Shown in pieces: positions 9,162-18,496 of a DNA stretch of 64,000 bases. Position 1 is the stretch's first letter. Every line of letters starts with the position of its first letter. The notes under the pieces were generated by a model. It was not told where the DNA came from. It made no database searches and saw nothing but the letters and a program-made list of their open reading frames with translations. The stretch lies in NCBI GenBank assembly GCA_963762525.1, contig CAVXKT010000001.1:186001-250000 (forward strand), in the 5' to 3' direction. This DNA is from DATFDN01 sp963762525 (lineage in GTDB: Bacteria > Pseudomonadota > Alphaproteobacteria > Acetobacterales > Acetobacteraceae). The position numbers and the translations under genes were made by a program.

Positions 9162-9749
9162 ATGAACGTCGCTCTGAAGCAACCGAGGATGTCGCTCGAC
9201 GAGTTCCTGGAGTGGGAATCCCGCCAGGAGGGGCGCTGGGAATTCGACGGCTTCGAGCCTCGGTTGATGACCGGAGCCACGGCGCTCCACAACCTGATCG
9301 CCGGAAATTTGGAGTTCGCCATCCGTCGCCGTTTGGCACCGCCCTGCCGAGTTTATCGGGAGTCTCTGCGCTTGAGACTGATGGAAACCAGTCGCTACCC
9401 CGACTTGATGGTCGCTTGCGGCGGGGTACCCGATGGCGCCGAAATCACCGACCCCATCCTCGTCGTCGAGGTGCTGAGTTGCTCCAGCGTCAGAACCGAT
9501 CGCATATTCAAGAATCGCGAGTACGAGAGGGCGCCGAGCGTGCGCAGATGTATCATCCTGGAGCAGGACGTGACGGCGGCCGAGATCTACGCGCGCGATG
9601 GCGATAAATGGGTGCGCTCGACGGTGATCAATGAGGGCCTCCTGAACATCCCGGAGATCGGCGTCGAGGTTCCACTTGCCGAGGTTTACGCCGATCTCGA
9701 CGTGCCGCCCCTTGAAGAGACGTCCGATATCGAACCCGAAAGCGCCTGA
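9162..9749 (+). CDS. Uma2-family (DUF820) putative nuclease-fold protein
   Basis: A 195-residue Uma2/DUF820 protein with the PD-(D/E)XK-like core: the N-terminal MSLDEFLEWESRQEGRWEF with the conserved E, then RYPDLMVAC (catalytic Asp) and DPILVVEVLS (E-x-L strand). A Lys normally follows in this family (tkr/K motif); here the region reads TDRIFKNREYERAPS. Uma2 proteins are widespread, often multicopy, and of unproven function. It lies 19 bp after queF and overlaps the start of queG in another frame, so it is embedded in the queuosine operon without an obvious role in the pathway. Confidence 0.85.
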   Translation: MNVALKQPRMSLDEFLEWESRQEGRWEFDGFEPRLMTGATALHNLIAGNLEFAIRRRLAPPCRVYRESLRLRLMETSRYPDLMVACGGVPDGAEITDPILVVEVLSCSSVRTDRIFKNREYERAPSVRRCIILEQDVTAAEIYARDGDKWVRSTVINEGLLNIPEIGVEVPLAEVYADLDVPPLEETSDIEPESA

Positions 9750-10794
9750 CCCGGCCGCGCTGATTCGCGACAAGGCGCTCGCGCTCGGCTTCGATGCGGT
9801 GGGATTCTGCGCCGCCGAACTCGGGCCGGAGGTGCGCGCCCGGCTGGGCGCCTTCCTCGCCGCCGGGCAGCATGGCGACATGGGCTGGCTCGCGCAGCGG
9901 GCGGAGCGGCGGGCGCATCCGCGTGCACTCTGGGCGGAGGCGAGGAGCGTGATCGCGCTTGGCCTCTCCTATGCGCCCGAGGGCGATCCGCTGGCGACGC
10001 TCGATCGCGACGATCGCGGCAATATCTCCGTCTATGCGCGCGGGCGCGACTACCACGACGTCATCAAGGGGATGCTCAAAACTCTTGCACAGTTCATCGT
10101 CTCGCGCTTCGGATCGGCGGTGAAGGTGTTCGTCGATACCGCGCCGGTGATGGAAAAACCGCTCGGCGAGGCGGCCGGGCTCGGCTGGCAGGGCAAGCAC
10201 ACCAATCTCGTCTCGCGCGCGCATGGCTCGTGGCTGTTCCTGGGCGAGATTTACACTACGTTGGAGATTCCGCCCGATGCACCGCACGCCGACCGCTGCG
10301 GCACTTGCGCGCGCTGCCTGAGCGCGTGTCCCACGGCGGCTTTTCCCGGCCCGTACCGGCTGGATGCGACGCGCTGCATCTCCTATCTGACGATCGAGCA
10401 CCATGGTCCGATCCCGCACGAGTTGCGCCCGCTGCTGGGCAACCGAATCTACGGCTGCGACGACTGCCTCGCCGTCTGCCCCTGGAACCGCTTCGCGCGC
10501 GCCAGCCCGCATGCGAAGCTGCGGGCGCGCCCCGATCTGACTGCGCCCCGTCTCACCGAGCTCGCTGCTCTGGACGATGCCGCCTTTCGCGCGCGATTCG
10601 CGGGCTCGCCGATCAAACGCATCGGGCGTAACCGCTTCGTGCGCAACGTGCTGGTCGCCATCGGCAATTCCGGGGACGCGGCGCTGCGCCCCGCCGCCGC
10701 TTCCCTGCTCGACGATCCCGATCCCGTCGTCGCCGAGGCCGCTGCTTGGGCACTCGATCGGCTTCCGGCCACACGCACCGATCCGACGCGTTAA
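9676..10794 (+). CDS. queG: Epoxyqueuosine reductase QueG
   Basis: Cobalamin- and iron-sulfur-dependent enzyme that reduces epoxyqueuosine to queuosine, the last pathway step. About 372 residues from the first ATG. The two [4Fe-4S] motifs are CGTCARCLSACP and CDDCLAVCPWN, a HEAT-like tail follows (RNVLVAIGNSG, DDPDPVVAEAAAWAL), and the catalytic-domain strand is VFVDTAPVMEKPL. Family homology starts at about DPAALIRDKALALGFDAVG, so the true start may be the TTG at 9712 rather than the ATG at 9676; both overlap uma2. Confidence 0.95.
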   Translation: MPRFTPISTCRPLKRRPISNPKAPDPAALIRDKALALGFDAVGFCAAELGPEVRARLGAFLAAGQHGDMGWLAQRAERRAHPRALWAEARSVIALGLSYAPEGDPLATLDRDDRGNISVYARGRDYHDVIKGMLKTLAQFIVSRFGSAVKVFVDTAPVMEKPLGEAAGLGWQGKHTNLVSRAHGSWLFLGEIYTTLEIPPDAPHADRCGTCARCLSACPTAAFPGPYRLDATRCISYLTIEHHGPIPHELRPLLGNRIYGCDDCLAVCPWNRFARASPHAKLRARPDLTAPRLTELAALDDAAFRARFAGSPIKRIGRNRFVRNVLVAIGNSGDAALRPAAASLLDDPDPVVAEAAAWALDRLPATRTDPTR

Positions 10795-10825
10795 CCGTTT
10801 GCTAACGCCTGCGGCTTCACTCTGT

Positions 10826-10856
10826 CCCGGCGAAACGCGACATCCTCCGCCGGGAG
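10826..10856 (+). promoter_or_regulatory. Hairpin covering a ribosome-binding site
   Basis: CCCGGCG (10826-10832) pairs perfectly with CGCCGGG (10848-10854) across a 15-nt loop. The 3' arm contains most of the GGGAG ribosome-binding site (10852-10856) of the small gene starting at 10865. It lacks a T-tract and so is not a canonical terminator. It could modulate translation of the small gene or be chance pairing in GC-rich DNA. Confidence 0.3.
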
Positions 10857-10864
10857 AGCAAAAA

Positions 10865-11044
10865 ATGCTTCACATTCAGGCCGTAACTTCCGAGACATCA
10901 CCTGTGACCGAGCTGACCCTCTCCGATCGCCTGATCGCGCTCGCCCGCGATGCCGCGCGCGCGGGCTTTCAGGGCACTGCCGCGCGCATGGTGCGCCTGG
11001 CCCACGACGTGTTCGATGAGGCGCCGGGCGATATCCGTCACTGA
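10865..11044 (+). CDS. Small hypothetical protein (59 aa)
   Basis: A short ORF with a good ribosome-binding site (GGGAG nine bases before the ATG) and a plausible soluble helical protein: MLHIQAVTSETSPVTEL then LSDRLIALARDAARAGFQG and ARMVRLAHDVFDEAPGD. It is not in a repeat, has no membrane segment, and no known family was recognised. It lies 70 bp after queG, so it may be co-transcribed with the queuosine operon. The amphipathic helix and the sensible start signal argue it is real. Confidence 0.5.
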   Translation: MLHIQAVTSETSPVTELTLSDRLIALARDAARAGFQGTAARMVRLAHDVFDEAPGDIRH

Positions 11045-11282
11045 CGGGTAAGGCGAGGGTCGGGTCGGCGCAGCCGGGCCGGCACCGGAATCGGAACCGG
11101 CTCCGGGCCGAACAGACGCTGCTGGAGATTCGCCAGAAGTTCACGAAGTAATGGGATCATCGTCGTCTCATTGATACGGTTTGCCGCATAACGGCGGGCA
11201 AGCCATGTGGTTCGCTCACGATCCGCATCGGCCGGAAGTTGTTCGATGCAACCGCGGGCGGCGCGCGCGACTTGTCGGCACC

Positions 11283-12926
11283 ATGAACGATCGATCCTCC
11301 CCGGTCCGGTGGCTGGCCACCGCTGTTGCGCCCGTGCTGCTGTTCACCGGCGCGTACGCCCTGGCCCGCACCGAAATCGCGCCGGAACCCGAACAGCCGA
11401 AGTTGCAGAAACAGCCCGAGTCGGAGCCCGGCAGGTTTCCGCGCCCCTTCGAGGAGCGTTACGACGTCAGTCTGGCGGTGGCGATCGTCGCGCTGGTGCC
11501 GTTCATCGTGGTCTCCACCGCCTACGCGATGTTCAGCCGTCAGATCCAGGCCGATCTGCACGTGTCGCGGACGGGGACGGAAATCGTCGCGGGTCTTTCG
11601 ACGGCGGGCTATGCCTTCGGGGCGTTACTGGCGGGCGATCTGGTGCAGCGGCTGCGCCAGCGGAGAATGTTCCTCGCCTGCGAGGCCCTGTTCGTGTTCG
11701 GCTGCATCGCCTCCGCCGCCGGCCACGGCATCGTCACCTACGGAATGGGACGGGTTGTTCAGGGTTTCGCCACCGGGTTGCTGCTGGTGGCGGCGCTGCC
11801 GCCGGTGATCCAGCGCTTCCCGCCGGAGAAGCTGCCGATCACCGTGGTCTGGATCAACATCGGCTTCTTCGGCGCGGTCTGCATCGGCCCGCTGCTGGGC
11901 GGCGCGATCGCCGCCGGCCACGATTGGCGCTGGTTCTTCGCCGGGCTTGGCGGCATCGCTGCCGTCAATCTGCTGGCGGCGCTGTTAACGCTGCCGAAAA
12001 AGCCGCCGATGAACCCCGATATGCGGTTCGACGCCGCCGCGATCATGTTCGCGCTCGCCGGCGTGGCGCTGCCCTTCTGGGCCTCGGGCGAGCTCGCCTC
12101 GCACGGCTTTGCCTCGCCCTGGTTCGCCGTCCCCATGGGCGTCGGGCTGGTCTGCTTCATCGCCCTGCTGCTGGTTGAATATAACCAGGCGGAGCCGGTC
12201 TCGCCGGTCAAGCTGATGTGGACCACGCCCTCGGTGGTAGGGACATTGGCGGCGATGATCGGCGGCGGCGTCTTCGTCACCTTCATCGAGTTGGCCGAGC
12301 GGATGCACATGGAGGTGGTACACCGGACGCCGCTCGCGACCGGGCTGTTGCTGTGGCCGCTGGCGGCGGGGGTGTGCTTCACGGCGGCGGCACTGGGCGC
12401 ACTGCTGCGCACGCGGTTTCTGCCGCTTCTGGTGCTGTTCGGGATGTGCTGCCTGATCGGCGGCGGAGCGCTGCTGCTGCTGCTCGGACCGGCCGGATCG
12501 CGCGCCAACACGCTCGCCGCGGCGGGTCTGCTCGGCCTCGGTGCCGGCGCCACCGTCTCGCCGGGGCTCTATCTCGCCGGCTTCCCGCTGGCTTCGCGGA
12601 TCATCGGCCGGGTGTTCGCACTGGTGGAGCTGGTGCGATCCCTCGCCGACTACATCATGGCCCCGGTGCTGGGGCGGATCGCAGAAGCGGGCTCGTTCCA
12701 GAAGCCGCTCGATTGGCCGGGCGTGCGGGAAGCGACCTGGATCGCGCTTTGGATCACCATCGCCTTCACCGTGATCGGCACGGCGATGTGGATTGCCGGC
12801 GGCATGGGCCTGCCGGTGCCCGACCTGAGGGCGTGGATCAAGGACAACCGGCGGGCAATCGAGCCCACTCCCTTGCTGGCGCGGCTGCGGCGCAATCCCC
12901 CGGAGCCCTACCCCGTTAACGGCTGA
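11283..12926 (+). CDS. MFS transporter (14-TM DHA2/EmrB-like)
   Basis: A 547-residue major-facilitator protein. After a short N-terminal anchor (LATAVAPVLLFTGAYAL) and a cytoplasmic segment rich in Glu/Pro, the body has about 12-14 further hydrophobic helices. GLSTAGYAFGALLAGDLVQR with RLRQRRM fits the loop 2-3 motif A, and GRVVQGFATGLLL corresponds to motif B/C. Two-component drug/proton antiporters of the DHA2 group have this size; substrate unknown. The ATG at 11283 follows CCACC without a strong Shine-Dalgarno sequence. It ends head-to-tail against the pufM remnant with no gap. Confidence 0.82.
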   Translation: MNDRSSPVRWLATAVAPVLLFTGAYALARTEIAPEPEQPKLQKQPESEPGRFPRPFEERYDVSLAVAIVALVPFIVVSTAYAMFSRQIQADLHVSRTGTEIVAGLSTAGYAFGALLAGDLVQRLRQRRMFLACEALFVFGCIASAAGHGIVTYGMGRVVQGFATGLLLVAALPPVIQRFPPEKLPITVVWINIGFFGAVCIGPLLGGAIAAGHDWRWFFAGLGGIAAVNLLAALLTLPKKPPMNPDMRFDAAAIMFALAGVALPFWASGELASHGFASPWFAVPMGVGLVCFIALLLVEYNQAEPVSPVKLMWTTPSVVGTLAAMIGGGVFVTFIELAERMHMEVVHRTPLATGLLLWPLAAGVCFTAAALGALLRTRFLPLLVLFGMCCLIGGGALLLLLGPAGSRANTLAAAGLLGLGAGATVSPGLYLAGFPLASRIIGRVFALVELVRSLADYIMAPVLGRIAEAGSFQKPLDWPGVREATWIALWITIAFTVIGTAMWIAGGMGLPVPDLRAWIKDNRRAIEPTPLLARLRRNPPEPYPVNG

Positions 12927-13836
12927 CTAGACCGGCTCGGCGCTGATCGTCGCGGGCGCATGATCGGCGCCTTCCGCCTGCGACCGCTCGCTCGGCTGCG
13001 ATTTCTCCCGGGTTGCCGGCGCCGCGGCGATGGTGCGGCTCAGTATTCCGCCCACCACGGCGCATCCCGGGACGCCGCGCAGCATCGGTTCAGCGGCGTG
13101 GAAGCGCCAGGGCGGGGCGAGCCCGTGCTTGACGCCCCATAGATACCAATTATCGACCACCGTTCCGCTGAGCAGGATGCCGATGCCGCCCGTCAGCGTG
13201 GTCAGGGTTGCGAACCACCACAACCAGCGATGGATGGATTCGAAGTTGGCGTTGAATCCCATCGTCCAGCGCCAGAAGATGGCACCCCGCTCCACGGCGG
13301 TGCCGCGATCGACGATTTGATGGGTCTCCCTCTCGCCGCCGAAGCGTGCGACCGCCAGGATGGTGCCGCCGTGCATGGCAAACAACAGCGTCGATCCGTA
13401 ACGAAAGACGATTGATAACATGTGGAACGGACAATAGTAGAGATTGCCGTAACGTACCGAGAAGGTCGCCGTCCAGTTAAGACGCGGAATGATGCCGAAC
13501 GGCACCGCCTCCGACCAGCTTCCCATGATGATCGGCCGAATGAAGCCGAGAACCAGGTAAAGCCATATCGCCGACGCGAAGCACCACGCGACTTGCGTGC
13601 CCATCCCCAGCGCTCGCGCGCGCAGATACATTCGCAACCACCAGAGAATGATCAAGGTGGTGAGGAAGAAGCCGGCGATCTGCCACCATCCGCCTTCGGT
13701 CAGCGGCGGCAAGATTCCGCAGCCCGTATTTGGCGGGTGGCGGCTCGAGCGACAGGAAGGGCAGCATCTTGACGAAAAAAGAACAGTTGGATCGCACGAG
13801 TGCGTGAAACTCCGCGTCGGGATTGTCTCTCGCCAT
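12927..13836 (-). pseudogene. pufM: Photosynthetic reaction centre M subunit remnant (pufM)
   Basis: About 265 residues match PufM strongly: GILPPLTEGGWWQIAGFF, RARALGMGTQVAW, LGFIRPIIMGSWSEAVPFG, WTMGFNANFESIHRWLWW and TGGIGILLSGTVVDNWYLW. Special-pair ligand (His in PFHMLSI), iron ligands (His in FAMHGG, Glu in GGERE, His in ESIHRW) and Tyr M210 (RYGS) remain. The accessory-bacteriochlorophyll ligand His M182 is replaced by Arg (IIPRLNW), and an Arg precedes Tyr M210 in helix D. The first ~80 residues (helix A) are missing; upstream LPFLSLEPPPAKYGL lies in another frame, with one extra base at about 13719. A ~60-residue non-homologous tail follows. No other puf, puh, bch or crt gene is in the window. 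Confidence 0.88.
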
Positions 13837-13870
13837 TTTGCTCTTTGCAGAATGTCGTGCCTTGAAAGGT

Positions 13871-14242
13871 ATGTTTGGTGCAACGATCTTGCGCGTAATA
13901 CTCGCACTGAGCGTGGCAGGCCATTTCGGCAACGCATTCGCCGCGCCCGGCACCACGGTTTGGAGCGGCTTCCTTCGCGCCGGACCGAGCCGACACGAGC
14001 GCATCTTGGATGAAATCCAACGCGGGACGGTGGTCGAGATGCTCGCCTGTCAAGGCGGCTGGTGCCTGATCCGGACCGGCCGAGCCCGCGGCTGGGTTAC
14101 GGAAGACGTCTTCACGCCCCCCCGTTCGCCGATCGGTCGTTACGCCAGCAGGCAATCAAACGGGGCGGACTGTTTCCAAAGCCTGGTTCCCGGGCGGCAA
14201 TCGTTGCATTCCGAGGACATTTGTCGCGGCGAGGCGCAATGA
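13871..14242 (+). CDS. Secreted SH3-domain protein
   Basis: A 123-residue protein starting MFGATILRVILALSVAG, a clear signal peptide ending AFAAPG, followed by a bacterial SH3 (SH3_3/SH3b) fold: TVWSGFLRAGPSRHERILDEIQRG, VEMLACQGGWCLIRTG, RARGWVTEDVF. The two cysteines in LACQGGWC may form a disulfide. SH3b proteins usually bind cell-wall peptides in the periplasm. The first in-frame ATG is at 13871; its upstream sequence overlaps the region where pufM lost its 5' end. It converges on the TRAP transporter. Confidence 0.75.
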   Translation: MFGATILRVILALSVAGHFGNAFAAPGTTVWSGFLRAGPSRHERILDEIQRGTVVEMLACQGGWCLIRTGRARGWVTEDVFTPPRSPIGRYASRQSNGADCFQSLVPGRQSLHSEDICRGEAQ

Positions 14243-14259
14243 TTGCGGATTGACCGTCC

Positions 14260-16107
14260 TCACGACCCGCTCGGCCCGCCGCCGAGGAACCCCGTCGATA
14301 GCCACGGGACGGCGGCGACGATGATCAACGCCGCCAGCAGCACCGCCATATACGGCCAGATGCGGCCGAGCGATTCGTCGCTGCTGGCGCGCCCGATCAG
14401 GCAGGTCTGGTAGAAGCCGACGCCGAAGGGGGGCGAGAACAGACCGATGCCCATCGCCAGAATGGCGACGATCGCATAGTGGACCACGTTGACCCCGACC
14501 TGCTGGGCGATCGGAAACAGCAGCGGTCCGAACAGCACCATCGCCGGCAGCCCCTCCAGCACGCTGCCGAGAATGATGAACAGCACGATCGAGACCGCCA
14601 GAAAGCCCGCCTTGCCGCCGGGGATGCTCCCCATCATCGCGGCCAGCGATTGCGCGAACCCGGCCTGGGTCAGCGCCCAGGCCATCGCCGAGGCGGCGCC
14701 GATGATGATCAGGATGGCACCCGAGAGGGCGGCGGTCTCCACCAGCAACGGAATGAAGCGCCGCCAATCGAAGCAGCGATAGACGACGATGCCGACGATC
14801 ACGGAATAGACCGTGCCGATGGTCGCGACTTCGGTCGCCGTCGCGATTCCGGCGAGCACCGCGTAGCGGATCAGGAACGGCAGGATCAGCGCCGGGATGG
14901 CGACGATGAACAGGCGCAGCACCTGACGGGCGCCGGGGCGCTCGCCGCTTGGCGTGTCGCCGCGGCTGCGGAAGAAGATCAGGATGATCAGCGCCGCCGC
15001 GGCGATCCCCGCCGGCAGCAGCCCGCCGGTGAACAGCGCCGAGATGGAGACGCCGGTCACCGCGCCGACGATGATGAGCACGAGGCTCGGCGGGATGGTC
15101 TCCGACATCGCCGCCGAGGAGGCGAGTTGCGCCACTAGTTCGCCGGGATGGGCGCCGCGCCGCTTCATCTCCGGCAACAGCACCGGCGCGATCGCCGCCT
15201 GATCGGCGGCCTTCGAGCCCGAGATTCCGGCCACCAAATACATGGCGCCGATCAGCGAGTAGGAGAGGCCGCCGCGCAAATGCCCCACCAATGCGCTCAG
15301 GAAATCGACCAGCGCGCGGGCGATCCCGGTCATCTCCAGCAGCAGTCCGAGCACGACGAACATCGGCACGGCGAGCAACTCGATCGACGACATGCCCTGG
15401 TCCATCTGGCTGATGATGACCGGGAGCGGAATCGTCGTGGTGTAAAAAAGGTAGGCGGCGGTGGCGATGCCGAAGCTGAAGGCGATGGGAATGCCGCAAA
15501 CGATGCAGATCCCCACCATGCCGACGAAGAACACCACCAGAGACGCATTGCCGATATCGTCGAACACCGGCTCGAGCAGCCAGAACGCGATGCCAACCGC
15601 AAGGCCGATGCCGAACGTGATCGCCAGCTCGCCCCTTGTCGCCCCGAAAAAGAGCTGCCGGACCGCGGTGAGCAGCAGGATCGCAAGTGCCACGATTTCG
15701 CCGGCGATCTCCCACGAGCCCGGGATTTGCAGCGTCGGCATGGTGATCGCCTGCTGCTCCTGCATGTACTCGATTCCCGGAACCACCAGCACGCCGGTGA
15801 AGACCGCAATCGTCAGCGCCGACAATCGCCCGAGCACGCGCCGCGCCGAAGGCGCGATCCGGGCGACGACCACGGTCATGCGCATATGCTCCGAGCGGCG
15901 CAGCGCCACCACCGCGCCCAGGCTGACCAGCCAGAGGAACAGCACCTCCGCCAACTCGCCGGTCCAGACCAGCGGGCTGTCCAGCACGTAACGCCAGATG
16001 ACGCCGGCGAACAGCAACCCGATCTCGATCAGTACCAGCGCGGCGACGACGAGCTCACAGAAACGGTCGAGCAATCGGTCGAGCCGGCGGAGCCAGCGCG
16101 CGAACAT
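14260..16107 (-). CDS. dctQM: TRAP transporter fused small/large permease (DctQ-DctM)
   Basis: A 615-residue fusion of the small (DctQ, about residues 10-160, four helices, with RRSEHMRM) and large (DctM, about residues 180-610) membrane subunits of a tripartite ATP-independent periplasmic transporter. The large subunit shows GIPIAFSFGIATAAY, AGISGSKAADQAAIAPVL and PPSLVLIIVGAVTGVSI. Such QM fusions are known, e.g. SiaQM-like. It is chosen to start at the ATG at 16107, just inside the end of dctP, which it follows on the minus strand. The transported acid is unknown. Confidence 0.92.
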   Translation of the reverse strand: MFARWLRRLDRLLDRFCELVVAALVLIEIGLLFAGVIWRYVLDSPLVWTGELAEVLFLWLVSLGAVVALRRSEHMRMTVVVARIAPSARRVLGRLSALTIAVFTGVLVVPGIEYMQEQQAITMPTLQIPGSWEIAGEIVALAILLLTAVRQLFFGATRGELAITFGIGLAVGIAFWLLEPVFDDIGNASLVVFFVGMVGICIVCGIPIAFSFGIATAAYLFYTTTIPLPVIISQMDQGMSSIELLAVPMFVVLGLLLEMTGIARALVDFLSALVGHLRGGLSYSLIGAMYLVAGISGSKAADQAAIAPVLLPEMKRRGAHPGELVAQLASSAAMSETIPPSLVLIIVGAVTGVSISALFTGGLLPAGIAAAALIILIFFRSRGDTPSGERPGARQVLRLFIVAIPALILPFLIRYAVLAGIATATEVATIGTVYSVIVGIVVYRCFDWRRFIPLLVETAALSGAILIIIGAASAMAWALTQAGFAQSLAAMMGSIPGGKAGFLAVSIVLFIILGSVLEGLPAMVLFGPLLFPIAQQVGVNVVHYAIVAILAMGIGLFSPPFGVGFYQTCLIGRASSDESLGRIWPYMAVLLAALIIVAAVPWLSTGFLGGGPSGS

Positions 16108-16115
16108 GCCGTGCG

Positions 16116-17132
16116 TCAGGCCAGGGGACCGGTGTATTTTTCGAGCGCCGACCACAGCGCGGGGCCGAACTTGGCCTGCCAATCCTTATAGAAGCCCGAC
16201 TTCACGAGGGCCTCGCGGAACGGCGCCGTGTCCGGCGTGTTGAACGTGAGCCCCTGCTTCGTCAGCTCGGCTTGCAGCGAATTGTTGAGTTGCTCGCTTG
16301 CGGTGCGCTGGGTCAACGCAGTGGCGTCGAAGGCATCGGCGACGGCCTTGCGATGATCGACAGAAAGGCTTTTCCAGAAGCTGGCACCGGCCAGCAGCCA
16401 GTAGCCAACCCACATATGGTTGGTGAGCGAGCAGTATTTCTGCACCTGATAGAACTTTTGCGTCTCGATCAGGCTGAGCGGATTTTCCTGGCCGTCAACC
16501 ACCTTGGTTTGCAGCGCCGTGTACAGTTCGGCGACATTGAGCGTCACCGGCGCGGCGCCGAGACTCTTGAACAGCGACAAGGAGATCGGGCTTGGCGGCA
16601 CGCGAATCTTGAAGCCGTGCAGGTCTTCGGGTGTGTTGATCGGCTTGCTGCTGGTGGTGATCTCGCGAAACCCCTCATCCCAAATGCGCGGCATCGGCTG
16701 CAAACCGGTTTTGCCGATATCCGCGCGCACGATATCGCCGACTGCGCCGTCGAGGGCGCTCCACGCGGTCTTGGCGTCCCTGAAAACAAATCCGACGTTG
16801 TCGATGGCGGCGTTCGGCACCAGCGTCGCCAGGATGTTGTCGCCGATTCCCATCATCTGGATGGCGCCCGAGCGGACGCCGGAAAGCATGTGCGTATCAT
16901 CGCCGAGCTGGTTGCTCGGGAACAGCTGCACTTCCACCTCGTCGTTGGTGGCCGCCTTGATCCGATCCCCGGCGGCGGCCACGGCCTGCGCGACCGGATG
17001 ATCGGCAGGCAGGTCGAGGCCGAATTTGATGATCTGCTTGCGCGCCGATCGCGCCGGTCGCGAAACCAGCCCCGCGGCGCCCGCCGCGGCCGCACCGAGC
17101 AGAAATCGCTTGCGGGTGATTGCGTTTCCCAT
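16116..17132 (-). CDS. dctP: TRAP transporter substrate-binding protein DctP
   Basis: Periplasmic solute receptor of 338 residues. The N-terminus carries a Tat-type signal (TRKRFLLGAAAAGAAG then RPARS) and the mature protein shows KFGLDLPADHPVAQAV, VEVQLFPSNQLGDD, GIGDNILATLVPN, FKIRVPPSP and VVDGQENPLSLI, the DctP signature where a conserved Arg and the GQENP loop bind a carboxylate. The start at 17132 is preferred over the upstream in-frame codon because GGAG precedes it and the signal starts there. It lies upstream of dctQM in one operon; the substrate is probably an organic acid. Confidence 0.93.
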   Translation of the reverse strand: MGNAITRKRFLLGAAAAGAAGLVSRPARSARKQIIKFGLDLPADHPVAQAVAAAGDRIKAATNDEVEVQLFPSNQLGDDTHMLSGVRSGAIQMMGIGDNILATLVPNAAIDNVGFVFRDAKTAWSALDGAVGDIVRADIGKTGLQPMPRIWDEGFREITTSSKPINTPEDLHGFKIRVPPSPISLSLFKSLGAAPVTLNVAELYTALQTKVVDGQENPLSLIETQKFYQVQKYCSLTNHMWVGYWLLAGASFWKSLSVDHRKAVADAFDATALTQRTASEQLNNSLQAELTKQGLTFNTPDTAPFREALVKSGFYKDWQAKFGPALWSALEKYTGPLA

Positions 17133-17234
17133 CCCGACGTACTCCGGCGTTGCGGATGCAGCTTGCTCCCGACAAGCGCGCACGGTCACGGGAGGTGGCG
17201 GTCCGCGTGAGGTAAAAGCCGCGTGTCCGAACGG

Positions 17235-18403
17235 TTAATAGGATTTCGGCAATCCCAGAACCCGCTCCGCCAAATAGCTCAGGACCAATTGCGGGCTGAC
17301 CGGGGCGATGCGCGGGATCATCGCCTCGCGCAGATATCGTTCCACGTGGTACTCCTGCGCATACCCCATGCCGCCATGCGTCATCACCGCCTGCTCGCAG
17401 GCCCTGAATCCGGCCTCGGCGCCGAGATATTTGGCGGCGTTCGCCTCGGCCCCGCATTCGGCGCCGCTGTCATAGAGCCAGGCCGCCTTCAGCATCACCA
17501 GGTGGGCCGCCTCCAGCTCCGCCCAGTTGCGCGCCAGCGGATGCTGGATGCCCTGGTTCTGCCCGATCGGGCGGCCGAACACGACGCGCTCGCGCGCATA
17601 CGCGCTCGCCCGTGCCAGGGCCAACCGGCCGATGCCGATCGCCTCGGCGGCGACCAGGATGCGCTCGGGGTTGAGCCCGTGCAGGATGGCGCGGAACCCC
17701 TCGCCCTCGGCGCCGATCCGGTCCGCCTCCGGCACCTCCATGTCCTCGAAGAACACCATGTTCGAATCGACCGCGTGCCGGCCCATCTTGTGGATCAGCC
17801 GCACCTCGGCGCGGGATTTGTCGAGATCGGTATAGAACAGGGTCAGGCCATGCGTGCGCCGCTGTCACCTTATCGAGCGGGGTGGTGCGCGCCAGCAGCA
17901 GGATCTTGTTCGCCTCCTGCGCGGTGGAGGTCCAGATCTTCTGCCCGTTCACGACATAGCGATCGCCGCGCTTCTCGGCCCGGGTGGTGATTTCGGTGGT
18001 GTTGAGCCCGGCATTCGGCTCGGTGACGCCGAAGCACGCCTTGTCCGTGCCGGCGATCAGCGGCGGCAGCATCCGCGCCTTCTGCGCGTCGGTGCCGTGG
18101 ACCACCACCGGGTGCAGGCCGAAGATATTGATATGCACGGCCGAGGCGCCCGACATCGCCGCCCCGAACTCGGCCACCGCCTGCATCATCAGCGCCGCCT
18201 CGGTGATGCCGAGCCCGGCGCCGCCATACGCCTCGGGCATGGCGATCCCGAGCCAGTTCCCCTCCGCCATGGCGGCGTGGAACTCGTGCGGAAAGCTCGC
18301 CGACGCGGTCGCGCTCCAGCCAGTAGGAGTCGGGGAAGCGGGAACAGAGACGCAGAACCTGCTCGCGGATTTGCTGCTGGTGGGGGCTGAGGGCGAAATC
18401 CAT
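17235..18403 (-). pseudogene. Acyl-CoA dehydrogenase, frame broken twice
   Basis: The three frames together give one complete acyl-CoA dehydrogenase of about 390 residues. Frame 1 (from 18403): MDFALSPHQQQIREQVLRLC. Frame 2: GIAMPEAYGGAGLGI, CFGVTEPNAGLNTTEITTRA and GQKIWTSTAQEA. Frame 3: KMGRHAVDSNMVFFEDMEVP, GIGRLALARASAYARERVVF and the MTHGGMGYAQEYHVERYLRE region near the catalytic site. Frame 1 to 2 switches near 18307 and 2 to 3 near 17860; in each case one extra C or G restores a sensible peptide if removed. It lies divergent from paaA. Either a decayed gene or two sequence errors. Confidence 0.8.
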
Positions 18404-18496
18404 CACGCATCCGTTGCATTCGGGGTTGCGGCAGGGGCGCCCGGGTCGCATCTTGGAAGCACTCCCGGATGGACGCCAGCCCCGAGGATATCAGAG

